Below, piece by piece: positions 8,897 through 16,939 of a stretch of DNA of 64,000 bases. The position numbers were made by a program, and so were the translations under genes. Below the pieces are notes generated by a model. The model was not told where the DNA came from. It did not search any database and saw only the letters and a program-made list of their open reading frames with translations. The stretch lies in assembly GCF_049727805.1 (NCBI RefSeq), contig NZ_JBCNYA010000022.1, positions 5,816 to 69,815 on the forward strand. Direction: 5' to 3'. Position 1 is the first letter of the stretch. The number at the start of each line of letters is the position of its first letter. The stretch comes from Frateuria_A sp049727805 (lineage in GTDB: Bacteria > Pseudomonadota > Gammaproteobacteria > Xanthomonadales > Rhodanobacteraceae).

Positions 8897-8982
8897 TGGG
8901 CGCGCGAAGCCGCGCCGTGGCTGGCTTTGCGGGGTGGAACGGTTTTCCGGCTGCACCCTGGAGTCGGTTTTCTGACGGGGTC

Positions 8983-9043
8983 GTAGGGTGGGCTTCAGCC
9001 CACCATCACGCCGCCGAAAGCGGTGGGCTGAAGCCGACCCTAC
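8983..9043. repeat. REP pair, family B, at the 3' end of cheV
   Basis: Two inverted copies of GTAGGGTGGGCTTCAGCCCACC (second copy slightly diverged) separated by ~18 bases. The right copy provides the TAG stop codon of cheV. Other copies are at 29680, 35024 and 63934. Confidence 0.8.
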
Positions 9044-9969
9044 GACGCCTCGTCATCCGGCAGCAGCTCGATCACCGCCTGGGCCAGCAGGTCGGGCTGG
9101 AACTTGGTGACGAAGCGGTCGGCGTTGACCTCGCGCACCATCGCCTCGTTGAACAGCCCGGAGAGCGAGCTGTGCAGCACCACCTTGAGCCGGCGCAGCG
9201 AAGGCGTCTCGCGGATCGCGCGGGTCAGCGCGTAGCCGTCCAGTTGCGGCATCTCGATGTCGGACACCACCAGGTTGACGCCTTCCTCCGGCGGCAGCGC
9301 GGCCAGCTCGTGCAGGCGGTCGAGCGCCTCGCGGCCGTCCTGCGCCACCACGCATTCGATGTTCATCTGCTTGAACAGACTGACCAGGCGGCGGCGCGCG
9401 ATCAGCGAATCGTCCGCCACCAGCACCCGCCGCGGGCGCAGCGGATGGGCGCCGGCGGCGCGCTGCATCTGCGCCGAGAGTTCGTGCGGCGTGGCGTCGA
9501 TGCTGGCCAGCACGTGCTCCACGTCGACCACCGCCACCAGCGCGCCATTGACGCGGGTGACTGCGTTCACCCGCGAGCCGAAGCCCAGCGCGGTGCTGGG
9601 CGCGACCAGCGACTCGCCCTCGCAATGCACCATGTGCGCGAGGTCGGAGACCAGGAAGCCCTGCACCGAGCGGCTGAACTCGGTGACCATCAGGTGCGCG
9701 GACGGCTCGTCGATCAAGGGGGGATAGCCCAGCGCCGCGGCCAGGTCGATCACCGGGATGGTCTGCCCGCGGTAGTCGCAGCTGCCGGCGATCAGCGCGT
9801 GCGCGCCGGGCATGCGCTCCAGCGGCGGCCGACGCAGCACCTCGCGCACCTTGAATACGTTGATGCCGAACAACTGCGCGTCGCCCAGCCGGAACAGCAG
9901 CATCGCCACCCGGTTGTGCCCGGCCAGGCGGGTCTGGCGTTCGACGTTTTCCAGCAGGGCGCCGGCCAT
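9040..9969 (-). CDS. cheV: CheV, CheW-receiver hybrid chemotaxis coupling protein
   Basis: 309 residues. The N-terminal ~160 residues are a CheW-like domain (LLFRLGDAQLFGINVFKVRE; YRGQTIPVIDLAAALG). Residues ~180-305 are a response-regulator receiver domain with VLVADDSLIARRRL, the phosphorylatable Asp in VSDIEMPQLDGY, and a Lys in TKFQPD. CheV couples receptors to CheA and tunes output by phosphorylation. It lies upstream of flgB on the same strand but is separated from it by a REP pair and the flgB promoter. A weak sigma-28 site lies upstream (10012-10038). The stop codon falls within the REP. Confidence 0.95.
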   Translation of the reverse strand: MAGALLENVERQTRLAGHNRVAMLLFRLGDAQLFGINVFKVREVLRRPPLERMPGAHALIAGSCDYRGQTIPVIDLAAALGYPPLIDEPSAHLMVTEFSRSVQGFLVSDLAHMVHCEGESLVAPSTALGFGSRVNAVTRVNGALVAVVDVEHVLASIDATPHELSAQMQRAAGAHPLRPRRVLVADDSLIARRRLVSLFKQMNIECVVAQDGREALDRLHELAALPPEEGVNLVVSDIEMPQLDGYALTRAIRETPSLRRLKVVLHSSLSGLFNEAMVREVNADRFVTKFQPDLLAQAVIELLPDDEAS

Positions 9970-10011
9970 GCGTTTCTCCTCGGGGATCGGCGGGCCGCGG
10001 CCCGTCCCTGC

Positions 10012-10038
10012 ATATCGGCGGGGCGCTCCGGCGCTTGA
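10012..10038 (-). promoter_or_regulatory. Possible sigma-28 (FliA) promoter of cheV
   Basis: On the minus strand: TCAAGCGC-N11-GCCGATAT, against the consensus TAAAGTTT-N11-GCCGATAA. The -10 part and the spacing fit well; the -35 part is only partly conserved. It lies ~43 bases before the cheV ATG. It is a candidate only. Confidence 0.45.
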
Positions 10039-10061
10039 GCCGGTTCGCTACGCGCTTGCGT

Positions 10062-10195
10062 CCTTCCCCCGCGAACGCGGGGGAAGGTGCCGACAGGCGG
10101 ATGGGGGCGCTCTTGGGCGGGATGCCTGGACGGGCTTCTCGCAAGGCCTCCCCCATCCGCCCCTTCGGGCACCTTCCCCCGCAGGCGGGGGAAGG
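10062..10195. repeat. Mosaic palindromic repeat, copy 2 (family A)
   Basis: Hairpins CCTTCCCCCGCGAACGCGGG... (left) and the inverse (right) lie at the outer ends, with GGCGGATGGGGG arms facing inward around a ~45-base spacer that is shared with copies 3 and 6. The left unit has the GACAGGCGG tail and the right unit the CGAAGGGGCGG tail. It lies between divergent cheV and the soluble receptor gene. Confidence 0.85.
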
Positions 10196-10213
10196 ATCGG
10201 GAACGCCGCACGC

Positions 10214-10229
10214 TGGCACATGCGTTGCT
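10214..10229 (+). promoter_or_regulatory. Sigma-54 (RpoN) promoter of the receptor-flgA operon
   Basis: TGGCAC-ATGCG-TTGCT is a full match to the TGGCAC-N5-TTGCW consensus, ~64 bases before the ATG at 10293. It should drive the soluble receptor gene and the overlapping flgA. Confidence 0.8.
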
Positions 10230-10292
10230 TGTTCAAGTTTCGACGCATCCAGACGATGTCCTTCCCATTCATCCGCAGGAAACCGCATCTCC

Positions 10293-11597
10293 ATGAGCCT
10301 GATCCGTAGCCAGTCCCTGGCCGCGCTGGTCCAAGCGGCCGCCGCTGGCGACGAGGCACGCCTCGAACAGTTGTCGCGCCAGCACCCGGCCGTGGCCCGC
10401 GCGCTGGCGCCGTTGCTGGCCCGCCTCGACGGTGGTCGGCCTGCGGCGATGGCGCTGCAGACCCTCGAACAGCAGGGCCTGGTGCTCGCCGCCGCGCAGA
10501 TGCTCGGCCGCGAGCAGTCCGCGCTGGACAAGGCCACCCAGGAAGGCCGCGACGGCGTCGGCCGCTTGACGGACGCCAGCGCCGGAATCTCGACGGCCCT
10601 GCAGCAGGTCGCCAGCGCCTTGACGCAGGTCGAGCAGGCGCGCCAGACCGGCAGCGCCGGCGTGAGCGAACTGGACGGCCAGCTGCGCCTGCTGCGCAGC
10701 GCGCTGTCGGCGATGAACCGCAACCAGGCGCGCCTGGCCGAGCAGGTCGAGCAGATCGGCAAGCTCACCGGCGTGGTGCAGGAGATCGCCCACCAGACCA
10801 ACCTGGTCGCGCTGAACGCGGCCATCGAAGCCGCCCGCGCGGGCGAGGCCGGCCGCGGCTTCGCGGTGGTCGCCGACGAGGTCAAGCAACTGGCCGAGAA
10901 GACCACCCAGGCCACCACCGAGATCGAGACGGTCACCGGTTCCATCGGCGATTTCTCGCAGCAGCTGGACGGCGACGTGCAGCAGGGCATGCAGCGGCTG
11001 GAGCAGGCGCAGTCCGGCGTGATCCAGGCCGACGCGGCGATGCGCCGCAGCGGCGAGGCGCTGGCCGGCGCCAGCGAGAAGATCGCCCAGCTGCGCCAGG
11101 GCCAGGACGTGCAGCAGGCCCGCGCGGCCGCCGCGCAGGCGGCGCTGGGCGCCCTGCAGCGCCGCAGCACCGAGGCGCGCCGGCAGAGCGAGGCGCTCAG
11201 CCGCGCCGCGCTGCTGGCGCACCGGCTGGCGCTGGGCTGGCTCGAACACGAGGCCGGCAACGACCCGGCCAGCCTGAGCCTGACCGTGCGCGAATCGGCG
11301 CAGGGCATCCGCCAGGCGATGGAACTGGCGCTGCTCGAACCGGGCGCGCTGGACCGGCGCTGGTTCGATACCGAGGCGCTGGACCGCACCGTGCGCCGCC
11401 TGGCCGCGCAGCATCCGGAGCACCCGGCCGCCGGCGCGCTCAGCGAAGCCGGCGCACGGTTGTCCGAGCACGGCAGCGCCTTCGTCGGCCTGTTGTGCAA
11501 CGGCCAGGTGGAGCAGGCCCAGCAGATCAGCCAGCGGCTGGAATCCGACCGCGAGGCGCTGGTCGTCCAGCTCGCCGCGCTGCTGGCCGAAGCCTGA
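10293..11597 (+). CDS. Soluble methyl-accepting chemotaxis protein
   Basis: 434 residues with no membrane segment and no recognisable sensor domain. The central ~200 residues form the receptor signalling coiled coil, with the highly conserved hairpin tip EIAHQTNLVALNAAIEAARA and GEAGRGFAVVADEVKQLAEKT at about residues 163-205. The C-terminal ~180 residues are helical and unassigned. The start ATG 10293 was chosen because upstream frame use would run into the repeat. Its stop overlaps the flgA start (TGATG) and a sigma-54 promoter lies upstream, so it belongs to the flagellar regulon. It probably signals to CheA from the cytoplasm; the ligand is unknown. Confidence 0.85.
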   Translation: MSLIRSQSLAALVQAAAAGDEARLEQLSRQHPAVARALAPLLARLDGGRPAAMALQTLEQQGLVLAAAQMLGREQSALDKATQEGRDGVGRLTDASAGISTALQQVASALTQVEQARQTGSAGVSELDGQLRLLRSALSAMNRNQARLAEQVEQIGKLTGVVQEIAHQTNLVALNAAIEAARAGEAGRGFAVVADEVKQLAEKTTQATTEIETVTGSIGDFSQQLDGDVQQGMQRLEQAQSGVIQADAAMRRSGEALAGASEKIAQLRQGQDVQQARAAAAQAALGALQRRSTEARRQSEALSRAALLAHRLALGWLEHEAGNDPASLSLTVRESAQGIRQAMELALLEPGALDRRWFDTEALDRTVRRLAAQHPEHPAAGALSEAGARLSEHGSAFVGLLCNGQVEQAQQISQRLESDREALVVQLAALLAEA

Positions 11598-12292
11598 TGG
11601 CCTTGGCGCGCCGCTGCCTGCTGCTCGCGTTACTGGGGACGGTCCTGCCGGCCCTGGCCGCGCCGCTGTCGGAGGCGGACGTGCGCGCACAGGCCGAGCA
11701 GTTCGTCGCCCGGCAGTACGCCGCGCCCGGCAGCCGCGTCGAGGTGAAGTCCGAGGCGCTGGACCCGCGCCTGCGCATCGCCGATTGCGCCGCGCCGCTC
11801 GCCGCCAGCCTCCCCGGCGGCCTGCGCATGACGCCTCGGCTGAGCGTGCTGGTGCGTTGCCCGGCCGCCGACGGCTGGACCCTGCGCGTGCCGGTCGAGC
11901 TGCACGTGTTCCGCCAGGTGCTGGTGGCCAGCCGGCCGCTGGTGCGCGGCGACGGCATCGTGGCGGCGGACGTGCATGCCGAGCCGCGTGACGTCACCCA
12001 CCTGCCCTATGGCTACGTGGAAAGCATGGACCAGGTCGCCGAGCGCAGCCTGTCGCGGCCGGTCGCCGCCGGCAGCGTGCTGACCCCCAGCGCGCTGGGC
12101 GGCCGGCAGATGGTCCGCGCCGGCGACCACGTGCAACTGGTGGCCGAACTGGACGGCATCGCGGTGCGCGCCGAGGGCGTCGCCCTGGGCAGCGGCGACG
12201 CGGGCGCCCGCATGCGGGTACGCAACGGCAATTCCGGCCGCGTGGTCGACGCCATCGTGCGCGCCCCGGGCGTGGTCGTGGCGCTACCCTGA
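11597..12292 (+). CDS. flgA: FlgA, P-ring assembly chaperone
   Basis: 231 residues. FlgA is a periplasmic chaperone for FlgI. There is a signal peptide (LLLALLGTVLPALA) and a C-terminal SAF/ChapFlgA region (LVRGDGIVAADV, VAAGSVLTPSALGGRQMVRAGDHVQL). The ATG overlaps the TGA of the receptor gene, so the two are translationally coupled. This coupling of a chemoreceptor with flgA is uncommon. A sigma-28 promoter for flgM follows. Confidence 0.94.
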   Translation: MALARRCLLLALLGTVLPALAAPLSEADVRAQAEQFVARQYAAPGSRVEVKSEALDPRLRIADCAAPLAASLPGGLRMTPRLSVLVRCPAADGWTLRVPVELHVFRQVLVASRPLVRGDGIVAADVHAEPRDVTHLPYGYVESMDQVAERSLSRPVAAGSVLTPSALGGRQMVRAGDHVQLVAELDGIAVRAEGVALGSGDAGARMRVRNGNSGRVVDAIVRAPGVVVALP

Positions 12293-12321
12293 ACGAACCG
12301 GACCGGCACGACAGACGAGGC

Positions 12322-12348
12322 TAAAGTTTTTCCCGACCCCGCCGATTC
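12322..12348 (+). promoter_or_regulatory. Sigma-28 (FliA) promoter of flgM
   Basis: TAAAGTTT-N11-GCCGATTC, a near-perfect FliA site (consensus TAAAGTTT-N11-GCCGATAA), ~38 bases before the flgM ATG at 12386. It implies that the anti-sigma factor gene is itself FliA-dependent, as is known for flgM in enterics and pseudomonads. Confidence 0.85.
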
Positions 12349-12385
12349 CCCTGGGGACAGGGCCCAACTTACGCGAGAAGGACCG

Positions 12386-12709
12386 ATGAACACGACCATT
12401 TCCAACAACGGCTTGCCCCTCCTGCCGCAGGCTCCCGGCAACCAGGCCAACGGCCCGGCGTCGGGCGGCAATGCCGCCAGCGACGCGCCCGCCGCCGTGA
12501 CGCCGAAGGACGACAGCGTCCGCCTGACCGACTCGGCGCGCGCGCTGCAGGACGCCGCCAAGGTGGACGGCCAGGGCACGATCGACAGCAAGAAGGTGGA
12601 GAAGATCCGCCAGTCGATCGCCGACGGCAGCTACCAGGTCAATCCGGCCGCCATCGCCGACAAGATGATCGCGCTCGAGGCGCAGATCGCCGGTCCGGCG
12701 AAGCCGTAA
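12386..12709 (+). CDS. flgM: FlgM, anti-sigma-28 factor
   Basis: 107 residues. FlgM binds FliA until the hook is finished and is then exported. The N-terminal half is low complexity and rich in Asn, Pro and Ala, as expected for an unstructured exported tail. The C-terminal half has the family blocks VRLTDSARALQDA and KVEKIRQSIADGSYQVNPAAIADKMI. It has its own sigma-28 promoter (12322) and is followed after nine bases by flgN. Confidence 0.94.
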   Translation: MNTTISNNGLPLLPQAPGNQANGPASGGNAASDAPAAVTPKDDSVRLTDSARALQDAAKVDGQGTIDSKKVEKIRQSIADGSYQVNPAAIADKMIALEAQIAGPAKP

Positions 12710-12718
12710 TCCGCAACC

Positions 12719-13168
12719 ATGAGCAAGCTGCTGCACCATGAGCTCGAAACCGCGCTGGCCGCGGTGGTGGAGGACCTGCACCGGTCCGTCACCGAGCTCG
12801 CCGCGACCCTGGCCGCCGAGCGCGAGGCGCTGGTGGCCGCCGATGCGGCCGCGCTGGATCGCGCCGGCGCACGCAAGCAGGCGCTGATGCAGCAGCTCGA
12901 GCAACTGGACGCCGAGCGCGTGCAGTTGCTCAAGGTCGAGCCGTCCGCCGCCGCGCAGGTCGAACCGCGCTGGCGCGAAGTGCTCGAACTGCTGCGCGGC
13001 TGCCATGAGATGAACCAGCGCAACGGGAGCCTGGTCAGCCAGCGGCTGACCCAGGTTCGCGAGGCGCTGGCCGTGCTGAGCGGCCAGGGCGGCGACGCCC
13101 GCGGCCTGTACGGACCCGGTGGCGAAGTGCGCACGGCGTTGCGCTCGCACCACCTGGCCTCGGCCTGA
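12719..13168 (+). CDS. flgN: FlgN, export chaperone for FlgK and FlgL
   Basis: 149 residues, mainly alpha-helical (VEDLHRSVTELAATLAAEREAL; KQALMQQLEQLDAERVQLL). FlgN is a cytoplasmic chaperone for hook-associated proteins. The assignment rests on size, helical make-up, the NGSLVSQRLTQVREAL C-terminal block, and position right after flgM. It is probably co-transcribed with flgM. Confidence 0.88.
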   Translation: MSKLLHHELETALAAVVEDLHRSVTELAATLAAEREALVAADAAALDRAGARKQALMQQLEQLDAERVQLLKVEPSAAAQVEPRWREVLELLRGCHEMNQRNGSLVSQRLTQVREALAVLSGQGGDARGLYGPGGEVRTALRSHHLASA

Positions 13169-13256
13169 CGCCGGCGCGCAAGCCTTACGGACGCCGCGCC
13201 GCAAGGCCGGTGGAGATCCACCCCAGGCGGGATCAGCCCGCGAGTAGATCAAGACC

Positions 13257-14519
13257 ATGAGCGACACCGCCGTCTCGACCCAGTCCCGCCTCGCCGGCAA
13301 CCGCGAAATGCCCCTGCCGGTCGTGCGGGTGCCGATGCTGGACCAGAAGCGCGAACTGTTCGCCTACGAGGTCATGTTCCACCGCCATGCCGGCGACGAG
13401 CAGGAGCTGATGCAGCGCGTGCTCTCGACCCTGGCCGACGGCGCGCTGACCCGGCTGGTGCGCGGCAACCGCACCTTCCTCACCCTTTCGCGCGAACTGC
13501 TGCTGGGCCAGACCGACGTGCTGGCGCACCAGCCGCGCTTCGGCGTGCTGCTGCAGCCGGCCATGGCCGACGACGCCGAACTGATGGACCGGCTGCAGAA
13601 GATGTCCCAGCGCGGCTGCCTGCTGATGCTGGACGCCGGCGCGATGGACCTGCACGGTTCGGTGGCGCTGGAGACGCTGCTGCAGATCGTGCAGTTCGTG
13701 CGGCTGGACGCCAGCTCGCTGAGTCCCGAGCAGATGCGCGAGCGCGCCGAGAAGCTGCACGAGCGCGGCATCTGGGTGATCGCCGGCCACGTCGACGACC
13801 ACGCCACCTACCAGCGCTGCCTGGAACTGCCGCTGCAGGCGATCCAGGGCCGCTACCTGCTGATTCCCGACCAGGTGGAAGTGCCGGTGCTCTCGGCCAA
13901 CCGCCTGTCGCTGCTGCGCCTGATGCGCGAGCTGCAGGAGAACAACCCCGGCCCGATCGAGCTGGGCGACATCATCCGCAACGACGCGATCCTTTCCTAC
14001 AAGCTGCTGAGCTGCGTGAACTCGGCCTACTTCGGCCTGCCCAAGCAGCTCAAGTCCGTGCAGCAGGCGGCGATCTTCTTCGGCGTCACGCGCATGCGCA
14101 ACTGGGTGTTCACCATGGCGCTGGGCGGCATGGACGACCGTCCGCCGGAGCTGCTGCGCACCGCGCTGATCCGCGCGCACATGTGCGAGCAACTCGCCTC
14201 GCACATGCCGCGCCAGCAGAAGGAAATGGCGTTCACCGTAGGCCTGTTCTCGCTGCTGGACACGCTGATGTGCGCGCCGATGGAGTTCGTGCTCGAACAG
14301 CTTCCACTGGTGCCGGAGATCCGCGAGGCGCTGGTCGGCAACCGCGGCCCGTTCGGCCCGCTGCTGGAGCAGATCCACGCCTGGGAAGCCGGCCAGCTCA
14401 GCGGCCAGATGCAGCCGCAGCAGATCCAGCGCATGGCCGGCATCTACCTGGAAGCGACCCAGTGGGCCGACCAGGTGTATTCGTTCGCCGAACCCAAGGC
14501 GCCGGCCGCCGCGGCCTAA
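13257..14519 (+). CDS. EAL-HDOD domain signalling protein
   Basis: 420 residues. The N-terminal ~190 residues look like a degenerate EAL domain (LFAYEVMFHRHAG in place of the EAL catalytic motif; a late motif IQGRYLL). The C-terminal ~210 residues form an HDOD domain (LGDIIRNDAILSYKLLSCVNSA). Loss of metal-binding acidic residues suggests it cannot cleave cyclic di-GMP and acts as a binding or scaffold protein. It follows the flgMN pair, so a role in motility control is likely. No promoter of known class was seen in the 88-base gap. Confidence 0.85.
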   Translation: MSDTAVSTQSRLAGNREMPLPVVRVPMLDQKRELFAYEVMFHRHAGDEQELMQRVLSTLADGALTRLVRGNRTFLTLSRELLLGQTDVLAHQPRFGVLLQPAMADDAELMDRLQKMSQRGCLLMLDAGAMDLHGSVALETLLQIVQFVRLDASSLSPEQMRERAEKLHERGIWVIAGHVDDHATYQRCLELPLQAIQGRYLLIPDQVEVPVLSANRLSLLRLMRELQENNPGPIELGDIIRNDAILSYKLLSCVNSAYFGLPKQLKSVQQAAIFFGVTRMRNWVFTMALGGMDDRPPELLRTALIRAHMCEQLASHMPRQQKEMAFTVGLFSLLDTLMCAPMEFVLEQLPLVPEIREALVGNRGPFGPLLEQIHAWEAGQLSGQMQPQQIQRMAGIYLEATQWADQVYSFAEPKAPAAAA

Positions 14520-14554
14520 GTCGACGTACCCGGACGCGCACTAACCCCTCCGAG

Positions 14555-14687
14555 CCTTCCCCCGCGAACGCGGGGGAAGGTGCCGACAGGCGGATGGGGG
14601 CGCTTCTGGGCGGGATGCCGGGGTGGGCTTTCCGCAAGGCTTCCCCCATCCGCCCTGCGGGCACCTTCCCCCGTGGACGGGGGAAGG
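14555..14687. repeat. Mosaic palindromic repeat, copy 3 (family A)
   Basis: Same layout as copy 2: outer hairpins, inward GGCGGATGGGGG arms and a shared ~45-base spacer. The left unit has the GACAGGCGG tail and the right unit a CGCAGGGCGG variant. It separates the convergent EAL-HDOD and TMEM43-like genes. Confidence 0.85.
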
Positions 14688-14744
14688 ATTCCACGATGCA
14701 ACACCTTGTTTGTCGGAGTTCCTCCGCGAACGCGGAGCGCCCGA

Positions 14745-15797
14745 TCAATGCGTCCGGTCTGGCCGTCCCATCCGCCGGTGCAGCAAGACCACCGCGACCA
14801 CGCCGGCCACCGTCACCCCCAGCCAGTTCAGGACTGGCGGCCAGTCGCCACCCAGCCATGAGGCGCAGGACACCGCGCCGATCGCGGTTACGCCCACCGC
14901 CAGGGCCAGCGCCGCGTCGCCGATGCGCCGGCGACGGTCCCACAGCAGCAGGAAGGCGCCCAGTGCAGCCAGCAGGATCGCGCCGCCACGCCGGGCGGTG
15001 GTGAATTCCGGCGGGTCGGGCACGTCCGGCAGCACGTCGCCGAGCGAGCGTACGCCGACCTGCACCTGGTAACCCCGCCCGTCGTCCGCCTGGCTGGCGC
15101 GCACCAGCCGGTCGCCGTCCAGCCGCGCGAAGATCGTCAGCGGCTGCACCGGCACGGCCTGCCAGCTCACCCGCACGTCGCCCAGCCGCGGCGAGCCCGG
15201 GTCGGCGCTGGTGGTCAGGTAGTCGTGGTAAAGGCTGAAGCTGGCCGCGAGGTTGGCCGGCAACCGCGACGGATCGGGCGCGACCGCCTCGCTGCCCGGC
15301 AGGGCATGCACCAGCACCGGCCCGAGCGCGAAGCCGCCGACCCGCACCTTGCCTGCCACGAAGCGCTGGCTCTGCAGCGGAAACGCTTTCGGGTTGGCGT
15401 GGCCGCGCGGCTGGTCGAACTTGCCGGTGTCCTGCAGCTCGTCGGACCAGTCCAGCTCGTAGTGCACGTCGCTGCCCACGCGCACCTCGCGCCACTGGAA
15501 CATCTCCACGTGGCGGTCGAGCACCGGGGTAGCAACGGTCAGGTTGAACTCGTCGTCGTGCGGCGCCTCGACCACCTCGGGCGTGCCGGACACCAGCACC
15601 ATGCTGCCGTGCATGCCCGGCTGCGGTCCCTGCGCGCCGGCCTGCACCACGTCGCCGCCGTGTCGCACAGCGGCGACGTGGTGGATCAGCAGGCCGCGCT
15701 CGGTGATCGCCGCCAGGCCCAGGCCGGCGATCAGCAGCACCGCGCCGCCGCCGCGCAGCAGCAGGGCCCGCGTGCCGATCCGCGTCTGCCGCCTCAC
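14745..15797 (-). CDS. TMEM43-like membrane protein
   Basis: 350 residues from GTG 15797, whose GTGA overlaps the stop of the upstream MBL-fold gene. There is one N-terminal membrane segment (LLLRGGGAVLLIAGLGLAAI), a long periplasmic domain (~residues 40-260), and three to four membrane segments at the C-terminus (AILLAALGAFLLLW; DAALALAVGVTAIGAV; LGVTVAGVVAVVLL). The pattern matches bacterial members of the TMEM43/LUMA family, whose function is poorly known. It ends in the cytoplasm with a basic tail. Confidence 0.72.
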   Translation of the reverse strand: MRRQTRIGTRALLLRGGGAVLLIAGLGLAAITERGLLIHHVAAVRHGGDVVQAGAQGPQPGMHGSMVLVSGTPEVVEAPHDDEFNLTVATPVLDRHVEMFQWREVRVGSDVHYELDWSDELQDTGKFDQPRGHANPKAFPLQSQRFVAGKVRVGGFALGPVLVHALPGSEAVAPDPSRLPANLAASFSLYHDYLTTSADPGSPRLGDVRVSWQAVPVQPLTIFARLDGDRLVRASQADDGRGYQVQVGVRSLGDVLPDVPDPPEFTTARRGGAILLAALGAFLLLWDRRRRIGDAALALAVGVTAIGAVSCASWLGGDWPPVLNWLGVTVAGVVAVVLLHRRMGRPDRTH

Positions 15798-16657
15798 TCC
15801 ACCGCCCCGGCCGGTTCGCCGCGCAGGCTCGCCCGCTCGTCGGCGGTGCCGAAGCGGCCGCGCTCGTCGCGGGTCACCCGGGCCGCCGCGCAGGCGTGGT
15901 CGTGGGTGAAGAACAGCCGCACCCCACGGGCAAGCTTGTCCTCGAGGAACGCGCGCTTCTCGTCGATCAGCGTCTCCGGCGCACGGTCGTAGCCCATGGT
16001 GATCGGCAGGTGCACCCACGGACGGCCCGGGATCAGGTCGGCGCAGAACACCACGCCGCCGACCTCGGCCAGCATCAGGCCGGGCGTGTGGCCGTCGGAG
16101 AAGTGGAAGCGCACGGACTTGCCGAGCGCCTTCGAATGCGGCCCCTCGACCAGCTCCAGCCGGCCGCTGGCTTCCAGCATGCCGGCCAGCTCGGGAATGA
16201 ACGAGGCACGGTCGCGCGGGTGCGGCGACTGCGCGCGGCGCCAGTGTTCGGCGCCGACCAGGAAGGTGGCGTTGGGAAACAGCAGCCGCGGCGGCTCGCC
16301 TTCGGCCCAAGGCGCCAGCAGGCCGCCGGCGTGGTCGAAGTGCAGGTGCGAGAGCGCCACCGCGTCGACGTCCTCGTGCGAGAGGCCGGCCTGGGCGAGC
16401 GACTCGAGCAGCACGTGGCGGTCTTCCACCACGCCGTAGCGCTCGCGCAGCTTCGGCTCGAAGAAGGCGCCGATGCCGGTTTCGAACAGCACGTTGCGGC
16501 CGTCCAGGTCCTTCACCAGCAGGCAGCGGCAGGCCAGCGGGATGCGGTTCTCCGCATCGGGCGCGATCCAGCGCGCCCACATGGCCTTGGGCGCGTTGCC
16601 GAACATCGCCCCGCCATCGAGCTTCTGGGTGTTGCCCTCAAGGGACCACAGCTGCAT
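15794..16657 (-). CDS. Metallo-beta-lactamase-fold hydrolase
   Basis: 287 residues. It shows the family metal motif HLHFDHAGG (~residues 104-112), the later HTPGLML, the Asp in FCADLIPGRPWV and the C-terminal TRDERGRF region with FFTHDHA. This fits a cytoplasmic two-metal hydrolase of the lactonase/glyoxalase-like type. The substrate cannot be told from sequence; an acyl-homoserine lactonase role is possible but unproven. It is translationally coupled to the TMEM43-like gene. Confidence 0.82.
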   Translation of the reverse strand: MQLWSLEGNTQKLDGGAMFGNAPKAMWARWIAPDAENRIPLACRCLLVKDLDGRNVLFETGIGAFFEPKLRERYGVVEDRHVLLESLAQAGLSHEDVDAVALSHLHFDHAGGLLAPWAEGEPPRLLFPNATFLVGAEHWRRAQSPHPRDRASFIPELAGMLEASGRLELVEGPHSKALGKSVRFHFSDGHTPGLMLAEVGGVVFCADLIPGRPWVHLPITMGYDRAPETLIDEKRAFLEDKLARGVRLFFTHDHACAAARVTRDERGRFGTADERASLRGEPAGAVE

Positions 16658-16750
16658 TCACGTCGCCCATGTTGCAAGGATGCCCATGGCGATTCTACGC
16701 AGGGGGCGCGGTGCTGTCTGCCGGCCCTGGAGTTGCGGTCCGCCGACAGG

Positions 16751-16921
16751 CTCTCCCATCCGCCTGTCGGCACCTTCCCCCGCGTTCGCGGGGGAAGGCT
16801 CGGAAGCGTGGCATTGCGGCCCCGATCACTCCCTCGCTGAGGAAAGGGCTCGGGAGCCTCGCATCGCGGCCCCGATCCTTCCTCGTTTACGGCGGAAGGT
16901 GCCCGAAGGGCGGATGGGGGA
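16751..16921. repeat. Mosaic palindromic repeat, copy 4 (family A)
   Basis: Two hairpin units with internal hairpins and external (C)CCATCCGCC / GGCGGATGGGGG arms, as in copies 1 and 5. Between them the phrase GC(A)T(T/C)GCGGCCCCGATC occurs twice as a direct repeat. It lies between ggt and the MBL-fold gene. Confidence 0.8.
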
Positions 16922-16939
16922 GTTCCCGCGAGGAACCCG

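Noticed and set aside
10012..10060. Second sigma-54 site for cheV
   Set aside because: No TGGCAC-N5-TTGC match on the minus strand; only the weaker sigma-28-like site fits.
13200..13225. GGTGGA-GA-TCCACC hairpin before the EAL-HDOD gene
   Set aside because: Two-base loop and no T tract; too short to be called a terminator or operator.
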